Notes: generated by a model not told the origin, from the letters alone. Shown: positions 44,861-55,676, counted from the first letter of the stretch. The stretch is 64,000 nucleotides of DNA from Phenylobacterium hankyongense (GCF_003254505.1 NZ_QFYP01000001.1:852001-916000); one strand, 5' to 3'. Numbers and translations are program-made.

Positions 44861-45313
44861 TTAGAGCCTCAGCTCCATCCAGGTGTCGCAGCGGGCGTAC
44901 GGCGTCTCGCTGGGCGCCAGGTCCTTGAAGCCCATGGTCCGGTAGAGCGCCAGCGCCGGCGCCAGGCCGGAGTTGGTCTCCAGGTAGAGCCTCGGCGCGC
45001 CGTCCGCCGCGGCGGCGTCGATGCAGCGCTGCATCAGCCGCCGGCCGAGGCCCGACCCGCGCAGGGTCTCCGACACCGTCATCTTGGCGACCTCATAGCC
45101 GCCGTCGGCCATGCGGATCATCGCCACGCAGCCCACCGGCTGTCCGCCCGCCAGGGCCATGAACACCTTGCCGCCCTGGGCGATGATCTTGCCCTGCGGA
45201 TCCTCCAGCACCTCCCGGTCCTTCGCCTCGATGGCGAAGTACTTGGCGATCCACGCCTCGTTCAGCGCCTTGAAGGCGGCGGCGTGTTCGGGGCGGTACT
45301 CGACGATCTCCAT
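44861..45313 (-). CDS. GNAT family N-acetyltransferase
   Basis: A 150-residue acetyl-CoA-dependent acetyltransferase. The acetyl-CoA pyrophosphate loop is in VSETLRGSGLGRRLMQRCIDAA, preceded by GGYEVAKMTVS and followed by LYLETNSGLAPALALYRTMGFKDL. The acceptor substrate is unknown. The start ATG 45313 is favoured over the upstream extension to 45349 because the fold begins MEIVEYRPEHAAAFKALN. Confidence 0.9.
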   Translation of the reverse strand: MEIVEYRPEHAAAFKALNEAWIAKYFAIEAKDREVLEDPQGKIIAQGGKVFMALAGGQPVGCVAMIRMADGGYEVAKMTVSETLRGSGLGRRLMQRCIDAAAADGAPRLYLETNSGLAPALALYRTMGFKDLAPSETPYARCDTWMELRL

Positions 45314-45372
45314 GGACGCACGCCTTACAGAATGATCTTCAGGGGGCAAATCCTGCAGTCAAAAGCCCCTCC

Positions 45373-46539
45373 ATGGCCAACCCGATTTTCTCCAGCCTGC
45401 CCACCACCATCTTCGAGGAGATGTCGGGCCTCGCCCGCACCCTCGGCGCGGTGAACCTGGGCCAGGGCTTCCCTGACGATCCCGGCCCGGAGAGCGTCCG
45501 CGCCAAGGCCGCCGAGGCGGTGTTGAACGGCTACAACCAGTACCCGCCGATGGCCGGCCTGCCGGAGCTGCGCCAGGCGGTGGCCGGCCACTACGCGCGC
45601 ACCCAGGGCCTCGACCTCGACTGGGCGAGCGAAGTCACCGTCACCTCCGGCGCCACCGAAGCCCTGGCGGCGGCCTTCTTCGGCCTGATCGAGCCCGGCG
45701 ACGAGGTGATCGTCTTCCAGCCGGTCTATGACGCCTACCTGCCGCTGATCCGCCGGGCCGGCGGCGTCCCGAAGCTGGTGCGGCTGCAGCCGCCCAACTG
45801 GCGGTTCGACCGCGCCCTGCTGGAGGCGGCCTTCACCGAGCGCACCCGGCTGGTGGTTCTGAACAACCCGGTCAACCCCACCGGCGTGGTGCTGCCGAGC
45901 GAGGACCTGGCCCTGCTGGCCGAGTTCTGCGTCGCCCACGACGCCATCGCCGTCTGCGACGAGGTCTGGGAGCAGGTGGTGTTCGGCGCCGCCGTCCACC
46001 GGCCGCTGATCGCCTTTCCCGGCATGCGCGAGCGCACGGTGAAGATCGGCTCGGCCGGCAAGATGTTCGGCCTGACCGGCTGGAAGGTGGGCTTCCTCTG
46101 CGCGGCGCCGGACCTCACCCACGCCCTGGCCCGCGCCCACCAGTTCCTGACTTTCACCACCCCGCCGAACCTGCAGAGCGCCGTGGCCTTCGGGCTGGAG
46201 ACCGGCGCCGACTGGTTCGCCCGGATGCCGCGCGGGCTGGAACGCTCCCGCGACCGGCTGACCGAGGGGCTGAGGCGCGAGGGCTTCGCGGTCCTGCCCT
46301 CGCAGGGCACCTATTTCCTCAACGTCGACCTGCCGGCCTCCGGCGTCGAGGCCGGCGACCGCGACTTCTGCCTGCGCGCGGTGAAGGAGGCCGGCGTCGC
46401 CGCCATCCCGGTCTCCGCCCTCTACGAGGCGGACGCGGTCACCACCATCGTGCGCCTTTGCTTCTCCAAGCACGACGAGACCCTCGACGCCGGGATCGAA
46501 CGGCTGGCCAAGGCGCGGGAGATCCTTCGGGGACGCTAG
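45373..46539 (+). CDS. Class I/II aminotransferase (KAT/YbdL-like)
   Basis: A 388-residue fold-type I PLP enzyme. NLGQGFPDDPGPE, YNQYPPMAGLPELRQAVAGHY, VTSGATEALAAAFFGLIEPGDEV, NNPVNPTGVVL, CDEVWEQVVF and the PLP lysine in IGSAGKMFGLTGWKVGFL fit the kynurenine or methionine aminotransferase subgroup. The physiological amino donor is not certain. It stands divergent from the GNAT gene by 59 bases. Confidence 0.9.
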   Translation: MANPIFSSLPTTIFEEMSGLARTLGAVNLGQGFPDDPGPESVRAKAAEAVLNGYNQYPPMAGLPELRQAVAGHYARTQGLDLDWASEVTVTSGATEALAAAFFGLIEPGDEVIVFQPVYDAYLPLIRRAGGVPKLVRLQPPNWRFDRALLEAAFTERTRLVVLNNPVNPTGVVLPSEDLALLAEFCVAHDAIAVCDEVWEQVVFGAAVHRPLIAFPGMRERTVKIGSAGKMFGLTGWKVGFLCAAPDLTHALARAHQFLTFTTPPNLQSAVAFGLETGADWFARMPRGLERSRDRLTEGLRREGFAVLPSQGTYFLNVDLPASGVEAGDRDFCLRAVKEAGVAAIPVSALYEADAVTTIVRLCFSKHDETLDAGIERLAKAREILRGR

Positions 46540-46583
46540 CGCGCGGGCCTGTCGGATGAGGGGCCGCGCTCCCCTCCCCCTGT

Positions 46584-46696
46584 CATCCCCGCGAAAGCGC
46601 GGACCCAGGATTTTTCCTTTTGGCGGGAAGCGGCGCAGGGCGGCGAACCGTCCCGGCCGACACAAAAACACCTGGGTCCCCGCTTGCGCGGGGATG
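46584..46696. repeat. REPIN-like element, second copy of the CATCCCCGCGAAAGC family
   Basis: CATCCCCGCGAAAGCGCGGA plus CCCAGG (46584-46609) is inverted at 46671-46696, differing from perfect symmetry by a few inner bases. It matches the element at 27800-27910. It lies between the convergent aminotransferase and SDR genes. Confidence 0.7.
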
Positions 46697-46722
46697 AGCG
46701 GCTATTTGTGCGCGAGTCGAAC

Positions 46723-47520
46723 TCAGCAGGTGGCGCCGCCGTCGACCACGAGGGTCTGACCGGTGGTCCAGGCGCCGGCCCGCGACGCCAGGTAGACCGC
46801 CGCCCCGGCCAGGTCGTCGGGTTCGCCCAGGCGGCGCAGCGGCGTGCCGGCGCTGGCCCGCTTCTCGCCCTCCGGCGTGTCCCACAGCGCCTTGGCGAAG
46901 TCGGTCTTCACCAGGCCCGGCGCGATGCAGTTGACCCGGATGTTGTCGGGCCCGAGCTCCTGGGCGAGGTTGCGCGCCAGCTGCATGTCGGCGGCCTTGG
47001 AGATGCAGTAGGCGCCGATCACCGTCGAGCCGCGCAGGCCGCCGATCGACGAGACGATGATGACCGCCCCGTCCTTCCGCGCGCGCATCTCCGGGGCGAC
47101 CATGCTGATCAGCCAGTTGTTGGCGATGATGTTGTTCTCGAGGATCTTGCGGAACGCCTCGTCGGAGATCTCCAGCTGCGAGCCGTAGTAGGGGTTGGAG
47201 GCGGCGTTGCAGACGACGATGTCGATCTTGCCGAACGCCTTGCGGGTCTCGTCCACCAGCCGCTGCAGGTCCTCCTTCGAGGAGATGTTGGCCGGCACGG
47301 CGATGGCGTGGCCGGGGCTCCTGGCGTTGATCGCGGCGGCGACCTCATCGCAGGGGCCGGCCTTGCGCGAGGAGATCGTCACCTTGGCGCCGTGGGCCGC
47401 CATATGCTCGGCGATGGCCTTGCCGATGCCGCGCGAGGAGCCGGTGATCACCGCCACCTTGCCGGTCAGGTCGAAGAGGCCGCCGGCCACGACCCGGGCC
47501 TTGTCCATCACCTCGCTCAT
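46723..47520 (-). CDS. Short-chain dehydrogenase/reductase
   Basis: A 265-residue classical SDR. The cofactor motif TGSSRGIGKAIAEHMAAHGA is followed by NAASNPYYG, the catalytic Ser in IIVSSIGGLRGS and Tyr-x-x-x-Lys in AYCISKAADM, and NCIAPGLVKTDFAKALW. The Arg in SSRK suggests NADP preference. The substrate is unknown (acyl or hydroxy carbonyl relatives are common). ATG 47520 is preceded by GAGGGAG, deciding the start. Confidence 0.9.
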   Translation of the reverse strand: MSEVMDKARVVAGGLFDLTGKVAVITGSSRGIGKAIAEHMAAHGAKVTISSRKAGPCDEVAAAINARSPGHAIAVPANISSKEDLQRLVDETRKAFGKIDIVVCNAASNPYYGSQLEISDEAFRKILENNIIANNWLISMVAPEMRARKDGAVIIVSSIGGLRGSTVIGAYCISKAADMQLARNLAQELGPDNIRVNCIAPGLVKTDFAKALWDTPEGEKRASAGTPLRRLGEPDDLAGAAVYLASRAGAWTTGQTLVVDGGATC

Positions 47521-47595
47521 GACGCGCGCTCCCTCTGAAACAGTTGTTTGACTTGCGGTCATTTGCGGCGAGGGCCGCCGCGCGGTCAAGCGGTC

Positions 47596-47621
47596 CGAAC
47601 TGAATCGCCTGCGCCCGCGTT
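47596..47621 (+). promoter_or_regulatory. Candidate EcfG/sigma-T promoter of ku
   Basis: CGAAC (47596-47600), 17-base spacer, CGTT (47618-47621). The alphaproteobacterial general-stress sigma factor favours GGAAC-N16/17-CGTT, so one base of the -35 deviates. It lies about 35 bases upstream of the ku start. Confidence 0.4.
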
Positions 47622-47655
47622 TCGCGAGTCTGATTAAGGGGATGCGAGGACCGAG

Positions 47656-48537
47656 ATGGCCACCCGACCGACTTGGCAGGGCTACCTGCGGCTCAGCCTC
47701 GTGAGCTGCCCGGTGGCGCTCTACACCGCCACCACGCGCAGCGGCGAAGTGCACTTCAACATGCTGCACAAGGAGACCCACAACCGGATCAAGATGGTCG
47801 CCACCGATCCGGAGACCGGGCCGGTGGACCGCTCCGACATCGTCAAGGGCTACGAGATCGAGAAGGGCCGCTACGTCGTGGTCACCGACGACGAGATCAA
47901 GAACGTGCGGCTTGAGACCACCCGCACCATCGACATCGAACGGTTCGTCGGCGAGGACGAGATCGACCGCCTGTACTGGAACGACCCCTACTTCCTGGCG
48001 CCGGACGGCGACATGGCGGTGGAGGCTTTCGCGGTGATCCGCGAGGCCATGACCAAGGCCGGCAAGGTGGCGCTGGGCCGGCTGGTGATGCACCAGCGCG
48101 AGCGGCTGATGGCCCTGGAGCCGCGCGACAAGGGGATCTTGGCCTACACGATCCGCAACAAGCGCGAGGTGCGCGATCCACAGGAGATCTTCGCGACCAT
48201 CAAGGACGTGAAGCCGCCGCCGCAGATGATCGAGATCGCCGCCAAGATCATCGAGCAGCAGGAGGGGCCCTTCGATCCCAGCCAGTTCACCGACCGCTAC
48301 GAGGACGCGTTGCGGACCCTGATCAAGGAGAAGGAGAAGGGCGCCACCGTCACCGCGCCGGCCGAGCCCAAGGAGGCGGAGGTCATCGACCTCATGGAGG
48401 CGCTGCGGCGCAGCCTGGGTCAGGGCGGCGGCGAGCGGCGCAAGCCGCCGGCCAAGACCGCCGGCTCGCGCACCGCGGCCAAGACGGCGGCTGCCAAGCC
48501 CACCGCCAAACGCGCGCCGGCCAAGAAGCGGGCCTAG
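47656..48537 (+). CDS. ku: Non-homologous end joining protein Ku
   Basis: DNA end-binding homodimer that recruits LigD; 293 residues. The N-terminal part WQGYLRLSLVSCPVALYTATT and HNRIKMVATDPETGPVDRSDIVKGYEIEKGRYVVVTDDE is the Ku core; a Lys/Ala/Pro-rich tail (KPPAKTAGSRTAAKTAAAKPTAKRAPAKKRA type) closes it. Genes for ku and ligD converge with only 18 bases between, so each must be independently expressed. A candidate stress promoter precedes it. Confidence 0.96.
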   Translation: MATRPTWQGYLRLSLVSCPVALYTATTRSGEVHFNMLHKETHNRIKMVATDPETGPVDRSDIVKGYEIEKGRYVVVTDDEIKNVRLETTRTIDIERFVGEDEIDRLYWNDPYFLAPDGDMAVEAFAVIREAMTKAGKVALGRLVMHQRERLMALEPRDKGILAYTIRNKREVRDPQEIFATIKDVKPPPQMIEIAAKIIEQQEGPFDPSQFTDRYEDALRTLIKEKEKGATVTAPAEPKEAEVIDLMEALRRSLGQGGGERRKPPAKTAGSRTAAKTAAAKPTAKRAPAKKRA

Positions 48538-48555
48538 GCTTGGTCGCCTGAGCCG

Positions 48556-51213
48556 CTACTTCAGCTTGCGGATGGCGTCGGCCAGCGGGCGCTCGGCGTC
48601 GCAGTAGTCGGCCCAGGCCTTGGTCTTCTTCAACAGGGCCGGGGCGGTGCGCAGGGTGTATTTCTTCGGGTCCAGCCCCGGCTTCACGAGGTTCCAGGTC
48701 AGCGGGAAGGACACCGGCGCGTGCTCCCGCGCCCTAGGCGACAGCGGCGCGACCGCCGTGGAGAGGCGGTCGTTGCGCAGGTAGTCGAGGAAGATCCGGC
48801 CCACCCGCTTGGCCTTGGCCATGTTGACCACGTAGCGGTCCGGGGCGTCGGCGGCGATCGCCAGGCAGACGTCCTGGGCGAACGTCTTGGCGGTCGGCCA
48901 GTCCATCTCGCCCTTGCCTCCCTTCAGCGGGGTGACCACGTGCAGCCCCTTGCCGCCGGTGGTCTTGCAGAAGGCTGCGAGGCCCAGTGCCTCCAGCCGT
49001 TCCTTCACCTCCAGCGCGGCCTCGATCACCCGCGTGAACGGGATGGCCTCGTCGGGGTCGAGGTCGAACACCAGCCGACCCGGGACCTCCGGCTGGAAGG
49101 GCTGGCAGTTCCATGGGTGGAACTCCACGGCGCCGGACTGGGCGAGCGCGGCCAGCGCCTCGATGCGGTCCACCTGCAGGTAGGGCTTGTGGTCGCCGAA
49201 CACCTGCACCTCGGAGATCAGCGCCGAAGAGCCCTTGCCGGCGTGCCGCTGGAAGAACCGCTGCTCCCCGAACACGCCGTCCGGGGTGCGGATGACCGAG
49301 CAGGGACGACCCTTGATGTGCTGCATCATCCAGGGGCCGACCGTCTCCAGGTAACGGGCGAGGTCGAGCTTGGTGACCGGCCGGCCCTGGCCGTCGTCGG
49401 GCCACAGCGCCTTGTCGGGATTGGAGATCAGCACGCCCATGACGTTGTGGTCGGCGGCCTTGACCTTGGCTGACGCGTGGGGCCTTGGCGTCGCCTTGGG
49501 CTTTGCCGCGGCCCGGGGCTCCAGGTCGGCGAGGTCGACCTCGCCGATCGGCGCGGGCGTCTCGGCCTCCACCTGGTCGGGGGGCTTGTCTTCGCGCAGC
49601 GCCTTGAAGGCGGCCTGGCGGACGTTGCCGTCGCCGGTCCAGCCGGCGAACTCGATCTCGGCCACCAGTTCGGGCTTGGCCCAGTTGACGTTGGGCTCCT
49701 TGCGCGGCGCCCCGGGGCCGCTGAACGGGCTCTTGTCGGAGGCGACCGTCTCCAGTCGGGGCAGCACGCGCGCGACCTTGTCGCGGCCGAAGCCCGTGCC
49801 GACGCGGCCGACGTAGACCAGCCTGCCGTCGCGATGGACGCCGACCAGCAGCGAGCGCAGCTGGCCCGGCTCGCCCGTCCAGCCGCCGATCACCACCTCG
49901 TGGCCCGCCCGGCACTTGGACTTCAGCCAGGTGTCGCTGCGGTCGGAGCGGTAGGGCGCGTCGAGCTTCTTGGAGACGATCCCCTCCAGCGACATGCGGC
50001 AGGCCGACTGTAGCACCGCGTCGCCGCCGGTCTCGAAATGCTCGACGTAGCGGATGTGACCCTTGCCGCCAGCGGGCGTCGCCAGGATCGCTTCCAGGCG
50101 GGCCTTGCGCTCGCGCAGGGCCAGCGGCCGCAGGTCCTGGCCCTCGGCGAACAGGAGGTCGAAGGCGAAGAACACCAGGTCGTCGGTCTTGCCGTCGGAC
50201 AGCGCGGCCTGCAAGGCCGGGAAGTCGGGCGCGCCCTGGTGGTTCAGGGCGCAGGCCTCGCCGTCGACCAGACAGTCGGGCAGGCCCGCCGCGTCCCGGG
50301 CGATCTCCTTGAATTTCGCCGTCCAGTCGAGGCCGGAGCGGGTCTTCAGCGTCGCCTTGCCGTCCTCGACCCGCAGCTGCAGCCGGTAGCCATCGAACTT
50401 GACCTCGTGCGCCCAGCCCGACCCCGGGGGCGGCCGGTCCACGGACCTGGCCAGTTGCGGCGGCACGAAGCCCGGCAGGGCGGCGGCCTTCAGCTTCGGC
50501 GGCGGCGGCGCGCGCAGCGGGGCGGCGGCGGGCGGCGGCTCCGTCTCCGCCCGGTCCGATTGCCAGACGCCCTTGGCCGAGGCCCGCCCGGCGCGGCCGG
50601 TCATGAACGGCTTCGGCCCCTTGCCCTTGCCGGCGGCGATCGCCTCCATGGTCCGGCCCGAGGCGACGGAGGTGGTCTCGCCCTCCACCAGCAGGTCGCC
50701 GTGGCCCTCCTGCGCCCAGCCGTCGTGGTGCTTGATCAGCAGCCAGTTGTCGCGCTTCTCGCGCGGCCGGCGCTTCATCCGCACCAGCACGTAGCCGCCC
50801 TTCAGCCGGTCGCCGGCGAGGATGACCTTCAGGTCGCCCTTGCGCAGGCCCTCGTGCGGATCGGTCCCGGGCTCCGGCTCCCAGTAGCCGCGGTCCCACA
50901 GCATCACCGTGCCGCCGCCGTACTGGCCCGCGGGAATGGTGCCCTCGAAGTCGCCGTAGTCGAGGGGATGGTCCTCCACCTCCACGGCCAGCCGGCGGTC
51001 GTGCGGATCGAGCGAGGGGCCCTTGGTCACCGCCCAGGACTTGAACACCCCGTCGAGCTCGAGGCGGAAATCGAAGTGCAGCCGGGTGGCGTCGTGCTTC
51101 TGGATGACGAAGCGCCGGCGCTTGGAGGGCTGGACCTTCGCCTCGCCGCTGGGCTCCTCGGTCTTGGCGAAATCCCGCATCGAACGGTAGCGGTCGAGCT
51201 GTTTGTCAGCCAT
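48556..51213 (-). CDS. ligD: DNA ligase D (multidomain NHEJ ligase)
   Basis: An 885-residue enzyme with three domains in the order phosphoesterase, ligase, polymerase. PE: FVIQKHDATRLHFDFRLELDG (about 36-55). Ligase: adenylation lysine Lys272 in HEVKFDGYRLQL (KxDG) and SLEGIVSKKLDAPYRSDRSDTWLKSKC. Polymerase/primase: NPDKALWP... and FDLDPDEAIPF. It fills, trims and seals ends with Ku. The start codon follows GAGGAG. It begins 9 bases after otsA, and its ribosome site overlaps the otsA end, implying a common transcript with otsB-otsA. Confidence 0.96.
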   Translation of the reverse strand: MADKQLDRYRSMRDFAKTEEPSGEAKVQPSKRRRFVIQKHDATRLHFDFRLELDGVFKSWAVTKGPSLDPHDRRLAVEVEDHPLDYGDFEGTIPAGQYGGGTVMLWDRGYWEPEPGTDPHEGLRKGDLKVILAGDRLKGGYVLVRMKRRPREKRDNWLLIKHHDGWAQEGHGDLLVEGETTSVASGRTMEAIAAGKGKGPKPFMTGRAGRASAKGVWQSDRAETEPPPAAAPLRAPPPPKLKAAALPGFVPPQLARSVDRPPPGSGWAHEVKFDGYRLQLRVEDGKATLKTRSGLDWTAKFKEIARDAAGLPDCLVDGEACALNHQGAPDFPALQAALSDGKTDDLVFFAFDLLFAEGQDLRPLALRERKARLEAILATPAGGKGHIRYVEHFETGGDAVLQSACRMSLEGIVSKKLDAPYRSDRSDTWLKSKCRAGHEVVIGGWTGEPGQLRSLLVGVHRDGRLVYVGRVGTGFGRDKVARVLPRLETVASDKSPFSGPGAPRKEPNVNWAKPELVAEIEFAGWTGDGNVRQAAFKALREDKPPDQVEAETPAPIGEVDLADLEPRAAAKPKATPRPHASAKVKAADHNVMGVLISNPDKALWPDDGQGRPVTKLDLARYLETVGPWMMQHIKGRPCSVIRTPDGVFGEQRFFQRHAGKGSSALISEVQVFGDHKPYLQVDRIEALAALAQSGAVEFHPWNCQPFQPEVPGRLVFDLDPDEAIPFTRVIEAALEVKERLEALGLAAFCKTTGGKGLHVVTPLKGGKGEMDWPTAKTFAQDVCLAIAADAPDRYVVNMAKAKRVGRIFLDYLRNDRLSTAVAPLSPRAREHAPVSFPLTWNLVKPGLDPKKYTLRTAPALLKKTKAWADYCDAERPLADAIRKLK

Positions 51214-51222
51214 CCGGGCTCC

Positions 51223-52623
51223 TCAGCTGGCCAGCGCGGTCCGCCTTTGCTCGGTGCCGGCGAGCGCGGCGACGTAGGCGTCCCGCCAGGCGGTGACGTC
51301 CTCGCGCTGGACGTTGTCGAACAGAGCGCGCCAACGGCGGATTCGCTCCGGCAGTTCCATGGCCAGCGCCTGCTTCAGCGCCTCGGCCACCTCCTCGGGG
51401 CTGTTCGGATTGACCAGCAGCGCCTGGTCGAGCTGCCGCGCGGCGCCGGCGAAGCGCGACAGGATCAGCACGCCGGGGTCCTCGGGGTTCTGCGAGGCGA
51501 CGAATTCCTTGGCCACCAGGTTCATGCCGTCGCGCAGCGGCGTCACCAGGCCGACGCGGGCGGCGCCATAGATGCCGGCCAGCTCATCGCGGCGGTAGTT
51601 CTTGTTCACGTAGCGGAACGGCGCCCAGTCGATGTCGGCGAACTCGCCGTTGATCCGGCCGGACAGCGCGTCGAGCCGGCCGCGGATTTCCTGGTAGGCC
51701 TCGACCCCCTCGCGGCTGACCGGGGCGATCTGCAGCATCAGCACCTCGCGGCGGATGTCCGGATGGCCCGCCAGCAGCCGCTCGAAGCCGATGAACCGCT
51801 CCTCCAGGCCCTTGGAATAGTCGAGCCGGTCGACGCCGACGATCAGGTGGCGGAACACCGTGCAGGCGGCCATCAGGTCGCGCATCCGCCGGGCCCGCGG
51901 CGAGCGCAGCATGCGGGCGAAATCCGCCGCGTCGATGCCGATCGGAAAGGCGCCCACCTGAAGCTTGCGGCCGAACGCCTTCAGATGTCCCGGAGAGGTC
52001 TGGGCGCCGCCCGCCTCGGCCAGCACATATTCCTCGAAGGCCTGCCGGTACTCGACGGTCTGGAAGCCCACTAGGTCGTAGTCGAACAGCGCCTGCACCA
52101 GCAGGCGGTGGCCCGGCAGGGTGGTGAACACCTGATGCGCGGGCCAGGGCACGTGCAGGAAGAAGCCGATCCGGTTCTTCACCCCCAGCTTGCGCAGTTC
52201 CCGGGCCATCGGGATCAGGTGGTAGTCGTGGATCCAGATCAGGTCGTCGCGCTCGATCAGCGGCCGCAGGGTCTCGGCGAAGCGGATGTTCACCCGCTCG
52301 TAGCCCTCGCCGTAGGCGCGGTCGTAGGCCGCCAGGTCGGTGCGGTAGTGGAACAGCGGCCACAGCGTCTTGTTGGCGTAGCCGTTGTAGTACTCGTCGA
52401 CGTCGATCTCCTCGAGGTCGACCGTGGCCACGGTCACCCCGTCGACCTTCTGCATCGCCAGCTGGCCGTTGAATTCCGGCGTGGTCTTGCCGCTCCAGCC
52501 GAACCACAGGCCGGAGTATTCGCGCAGCGCCGCCGCCAGCGCCATGGCCAGGCCGCCGACGCTCTCCTCGCCCTTGCCGCTGGGCGGGTTGACGCGGTTG
52601 GAGACGACGATCAGCCGGCTCAT
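51223..52623 (-). CDS. otsA: Trehalose-6-phosphate synthase
   Basis: GT20 enzyme joining UDP-glucose (or GDP-glucose) and glucose-6-phosphate, 466 residues. GWSGKT near the start, WIHDYHLIPMARELRKLG, VDRLDYSKGLEERFIGFERLL and LLRDGMNLVAKEFVASQNPEDPGVLILSRFAGA are typical. Start overlaps the otsB stop by 4 bases. Trehalose protects against desiccation and osmotic stress. Confidence 0.96.
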   Translation of the reverse strand: MSRLIVVSNRVNPPSGKGEESVGGLAMALAAALREYSGLWFGWSGKTTPEFNGQLAMQKVDGVTVATVDLEEIDVDEYYNGYANKTLWPLFHYRTDLAAYDRAYGEGYERVNIRFAETLRPLIERDDLIWIHDYHLIPMARELRKLGVKNRIGFFLHVPWPAHQVFTTLPGHRLLVQALFDYDLVGFQTVEYRQAFEEYVLAEAGGAQTSPGHLKAFGRKLQVGAFPIGIDAADFARMLRSPRARRMRDLMAACTVFRHLIVGVDRLDYSKGLEERFIGFERLLAGHPDIRREVLMLQIAPVSREGVEAYQEIRGRLDALSGRINGEFADIDWAPFRYVNKNYRRDELAGIYGAARVGLVTPLRDGMNLVAKEFVASQNPEDPGVLILSRFAGAARQLDQALLVNPNSPEEVAEALKQALAMELPERIRRWRALFDNVQREDVTAWRDAYVAALAGTEQRRTALAS

Positions 52624-53369
52624 AGGGCGGCCTCCAGCCAGGCCAGGGCCTCCTCGACCCCCGGCAGGCGGAACTTCGCTTCCGTGGCGCGTGGGGGGCC
52701 GATCAGGACGCCGAGTCCGCCGCGGGCCTGCACCGCGGCGAAGCCGTGCTCGTCGGTGTCGTCGTCGCCGACGAAGACCGGCCGCGCGCCGGCGAACGGC
52801 GGCTGTCCCAGGAAGGCCTCGACGCTGTCGCCCTTGGTGGGGCCGGGCGTGCGCAGCTCCTCCACCATGTCGCCGTGCTGCAAGGTGAGGCCGGTCTTCG
52901 CCGCCAGCTCCTGGGCCAGCGCCTCGGCGGCCGGGCCGTGGGCGCGGGCCAGGCGGTAATGCAGCGCCACGCTCAGCCCCTTCTCCTCGACGATCAGGCC
53001 CGAGTCGCGGGCGGCGAAGTCGCCGAAGCGGCGGGCGACCTCCGGCAGGTCGGGATGCGGCGCGGCCTGGTGGATCGTGCCGTCGGGCTCGCGGCGGACC
53101 AGGCCATGCACGGCGGACACCGCGGTGATGCGGCCTTCCAGGATGCGGTCCACGTCGGCGAGGGTGCGGCCGCTGACCACCGCCAGCCGGCCGCCCAGCG
53201 TCGTCTCCAGGCGCGCCAAAAGGCTGGTGCGCCGCGGGTCCGGGCGGACGTCCTGCGGCCGCGCGGCGATCGGAGCCAGCGTGCCGTCCAGGTCCAGGAA
53301 GAGGGCGGCTTGCGCCAGCGACAACGGCTTGGGCGGCGGCAGGGCGATGGTGGTCTCGTCGAACGTCAT
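52620..53369 (-). CDS. otsB: Trehalose-6-phosphate phosphatase
   Basis: HAD-superfamily phosphatase of 249 residues. Nucleophile Asp in LFLDLDGTLAPIA (DxDGTL), VSGRTLADVDRIL, KGLSVALHYR and the late GDDDTDEHGFAAV fit OtsB. It is the first gene of otsB-otsA-ligD. ATG 53369 is used; the upstream in-frame TTG at 53399 is unlikely. A candidate stress promoter is located 29-54 bases upstream. Confidence 0.93.
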   Translation of the reverse strand: MTFDETTIALPPPKPLSLAQAALFLDLDGTLAPIAARPQDVRPDPRRTSLLARLETTLGGRLAVVSGRTLADVDRILEGRITAVSAVHGLVRREPDGTIHQAAPHPDLPEVARRFGDFAARDSGLIVEEKGLSVALHYRLARAHGPAAEALAQELAAKTGLTLQHGDMVEELRTPGPTKGDSVEAFLGQPPFAGARPVFVGDDDTDEHGFAAVQARGGLGVLIGPPRATEAKFRLPGVEEALAWLEAAL

Positions 53370-53397
53370 GAACCGGATCGCCCCTAATCCCGGAGAC

Positions 53398-53423
53398 AAC
53401 GCACAGGCCGCGCTGTCGATCCC
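53398..53423 (-). promoter_or_regulatory. Candidate EcfG/sigma-T promoter of otsB-otsA-ligD
   Basis: Minus strand GGGATC (53418-53423), 16-base spacer, CGTT (53398-53401). This is one base from GGGAAC-N16-CGTT. A start here would leave a leader of about 20 bases before otsB, a good geometry. Evidence is motif-based only. Confidence 0.45.
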
Positions 53424-53513
53424 AGCTTCACCATGATCGGCCCGTCAGGCCTTGACGGCGGGGGCCGCAATCCGCGCTATGCGGTCTTCGACAAATCACG
53501 GAAAGGTGAGCCG

Positions 53514-54977
<1,464 letters not shown>

Positions 54978-55063
54978 CGGCGTATAGTGCCGCGGTGCCC
55001 TGGCACGGGTCGGGGCGGCGCTGGCCCCGGTGTTGGGTGGGCGCCTGCGGAAGGAGCCCTCTG

Positions 55064-55399
55064 ATGGCGACGGTGGAGAAGTCCAGGTGGCAGGCGGCCA
55101 CGGAGTTGCTGAGCCGGGAGATCCACGGCCAGCCGGCCAGGCTGGAGGTGGCGTCGTTGCGGATCGGCGACCAGATCGAGGCCGAGTGGTCGCCGCTGCG
55201 CGGAATCACCTACGACCCCAAGGACGACCTCTTCGAATTCCAGTTCGAAGACGTGGACCATCTGGTGCGCCATCCGCGGACCTTCGCCGTGCGCGAGCGC
55301 GAGGGGCTGGCCGACAGCCTGGCGGTGGTCGACGACGAGGGCGCGGAGCACATCGTCCAGTTCCGCGAGCCCTTCCCCCTGCCGCCGACGCCCGTCTAG
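55064..55399 (+). CDS. DUF5335 family protein
   Basis: A 111-residue soluble protein with the DUF5335 pattern: WQAATELLSREIHGQPARLEVASLRIGDQIEAEW then LRGITYDPKDDLFEFQFEDVDHLVRHPR and IVQFREPF. Function is unknown; members are common in stress-related contexts. The start ATG 55064 follows AAGGAG by 7 bases, with no earlier in-frame site used. It lies downstream of zwf on the same strand. Confidence 0.8.
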   Translation: MATVEKSRWQAATELLSREIHGQPARLEVASLRIGDQIEAEWSPLRGITYDPKDDLFEFQFEDVDHLVRHPRTFAVREREGLADSLAVVDDEGAEHIVQFREPFPLPPTPV

Positions 55400-55409
55400 C
55401 GAGTGTGGG

Positions 55410-55676
55410 CTAGCCGGTGTGATCCCCCGCCGACAGCGGCGTGGGCTCGCCGAACCGGCTGGGCGAGTCGCCCAGCGCCAGGCGGATCGCTCTGATCTCC
55501 GGCGCGATCTCCAGCGCCTGCACGACCTCGTAGAAGGCCGCCTTCTCGTCGAGCGCCTCGCCGCGCGACAGGTGGTCGGCGACCAGGTCCTCGATCCGGC
55601 TGATCATGGCGTCGGCCGCCTCGAGCGCCCGACGCAGCTCCTCGGGGCCGCCGTGGCCTTGGGTGGGCTCTGTCAT
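55410..55676 (-). CDS. Hypothetical small acidic helical protein
   Basis: An 88-residue protein (MTEPTQGHGGPEELRRALEAADAMISRIEDLVADHLSR and ALDEKAAFYEVVQALEIAPEIRAIRLALG) predicted mainly helical, without membrane segments or a family I recognise. ATG 55676 or 55682 could start it; the longer frame to 55787 reads into the GQC gene. It lies downstream of the glutaminyl cyclase gene (minus), 35 bases apart. Confidence 0.6.
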   Translation of the reverse strand: MTEPTQGHGGPEELRRALEAADAMISRIEDLVADHLSRGEALDEKAAFYEVVQALEIAPEIRAIRLALGDSPSRFGEPTPLSAGDHTG

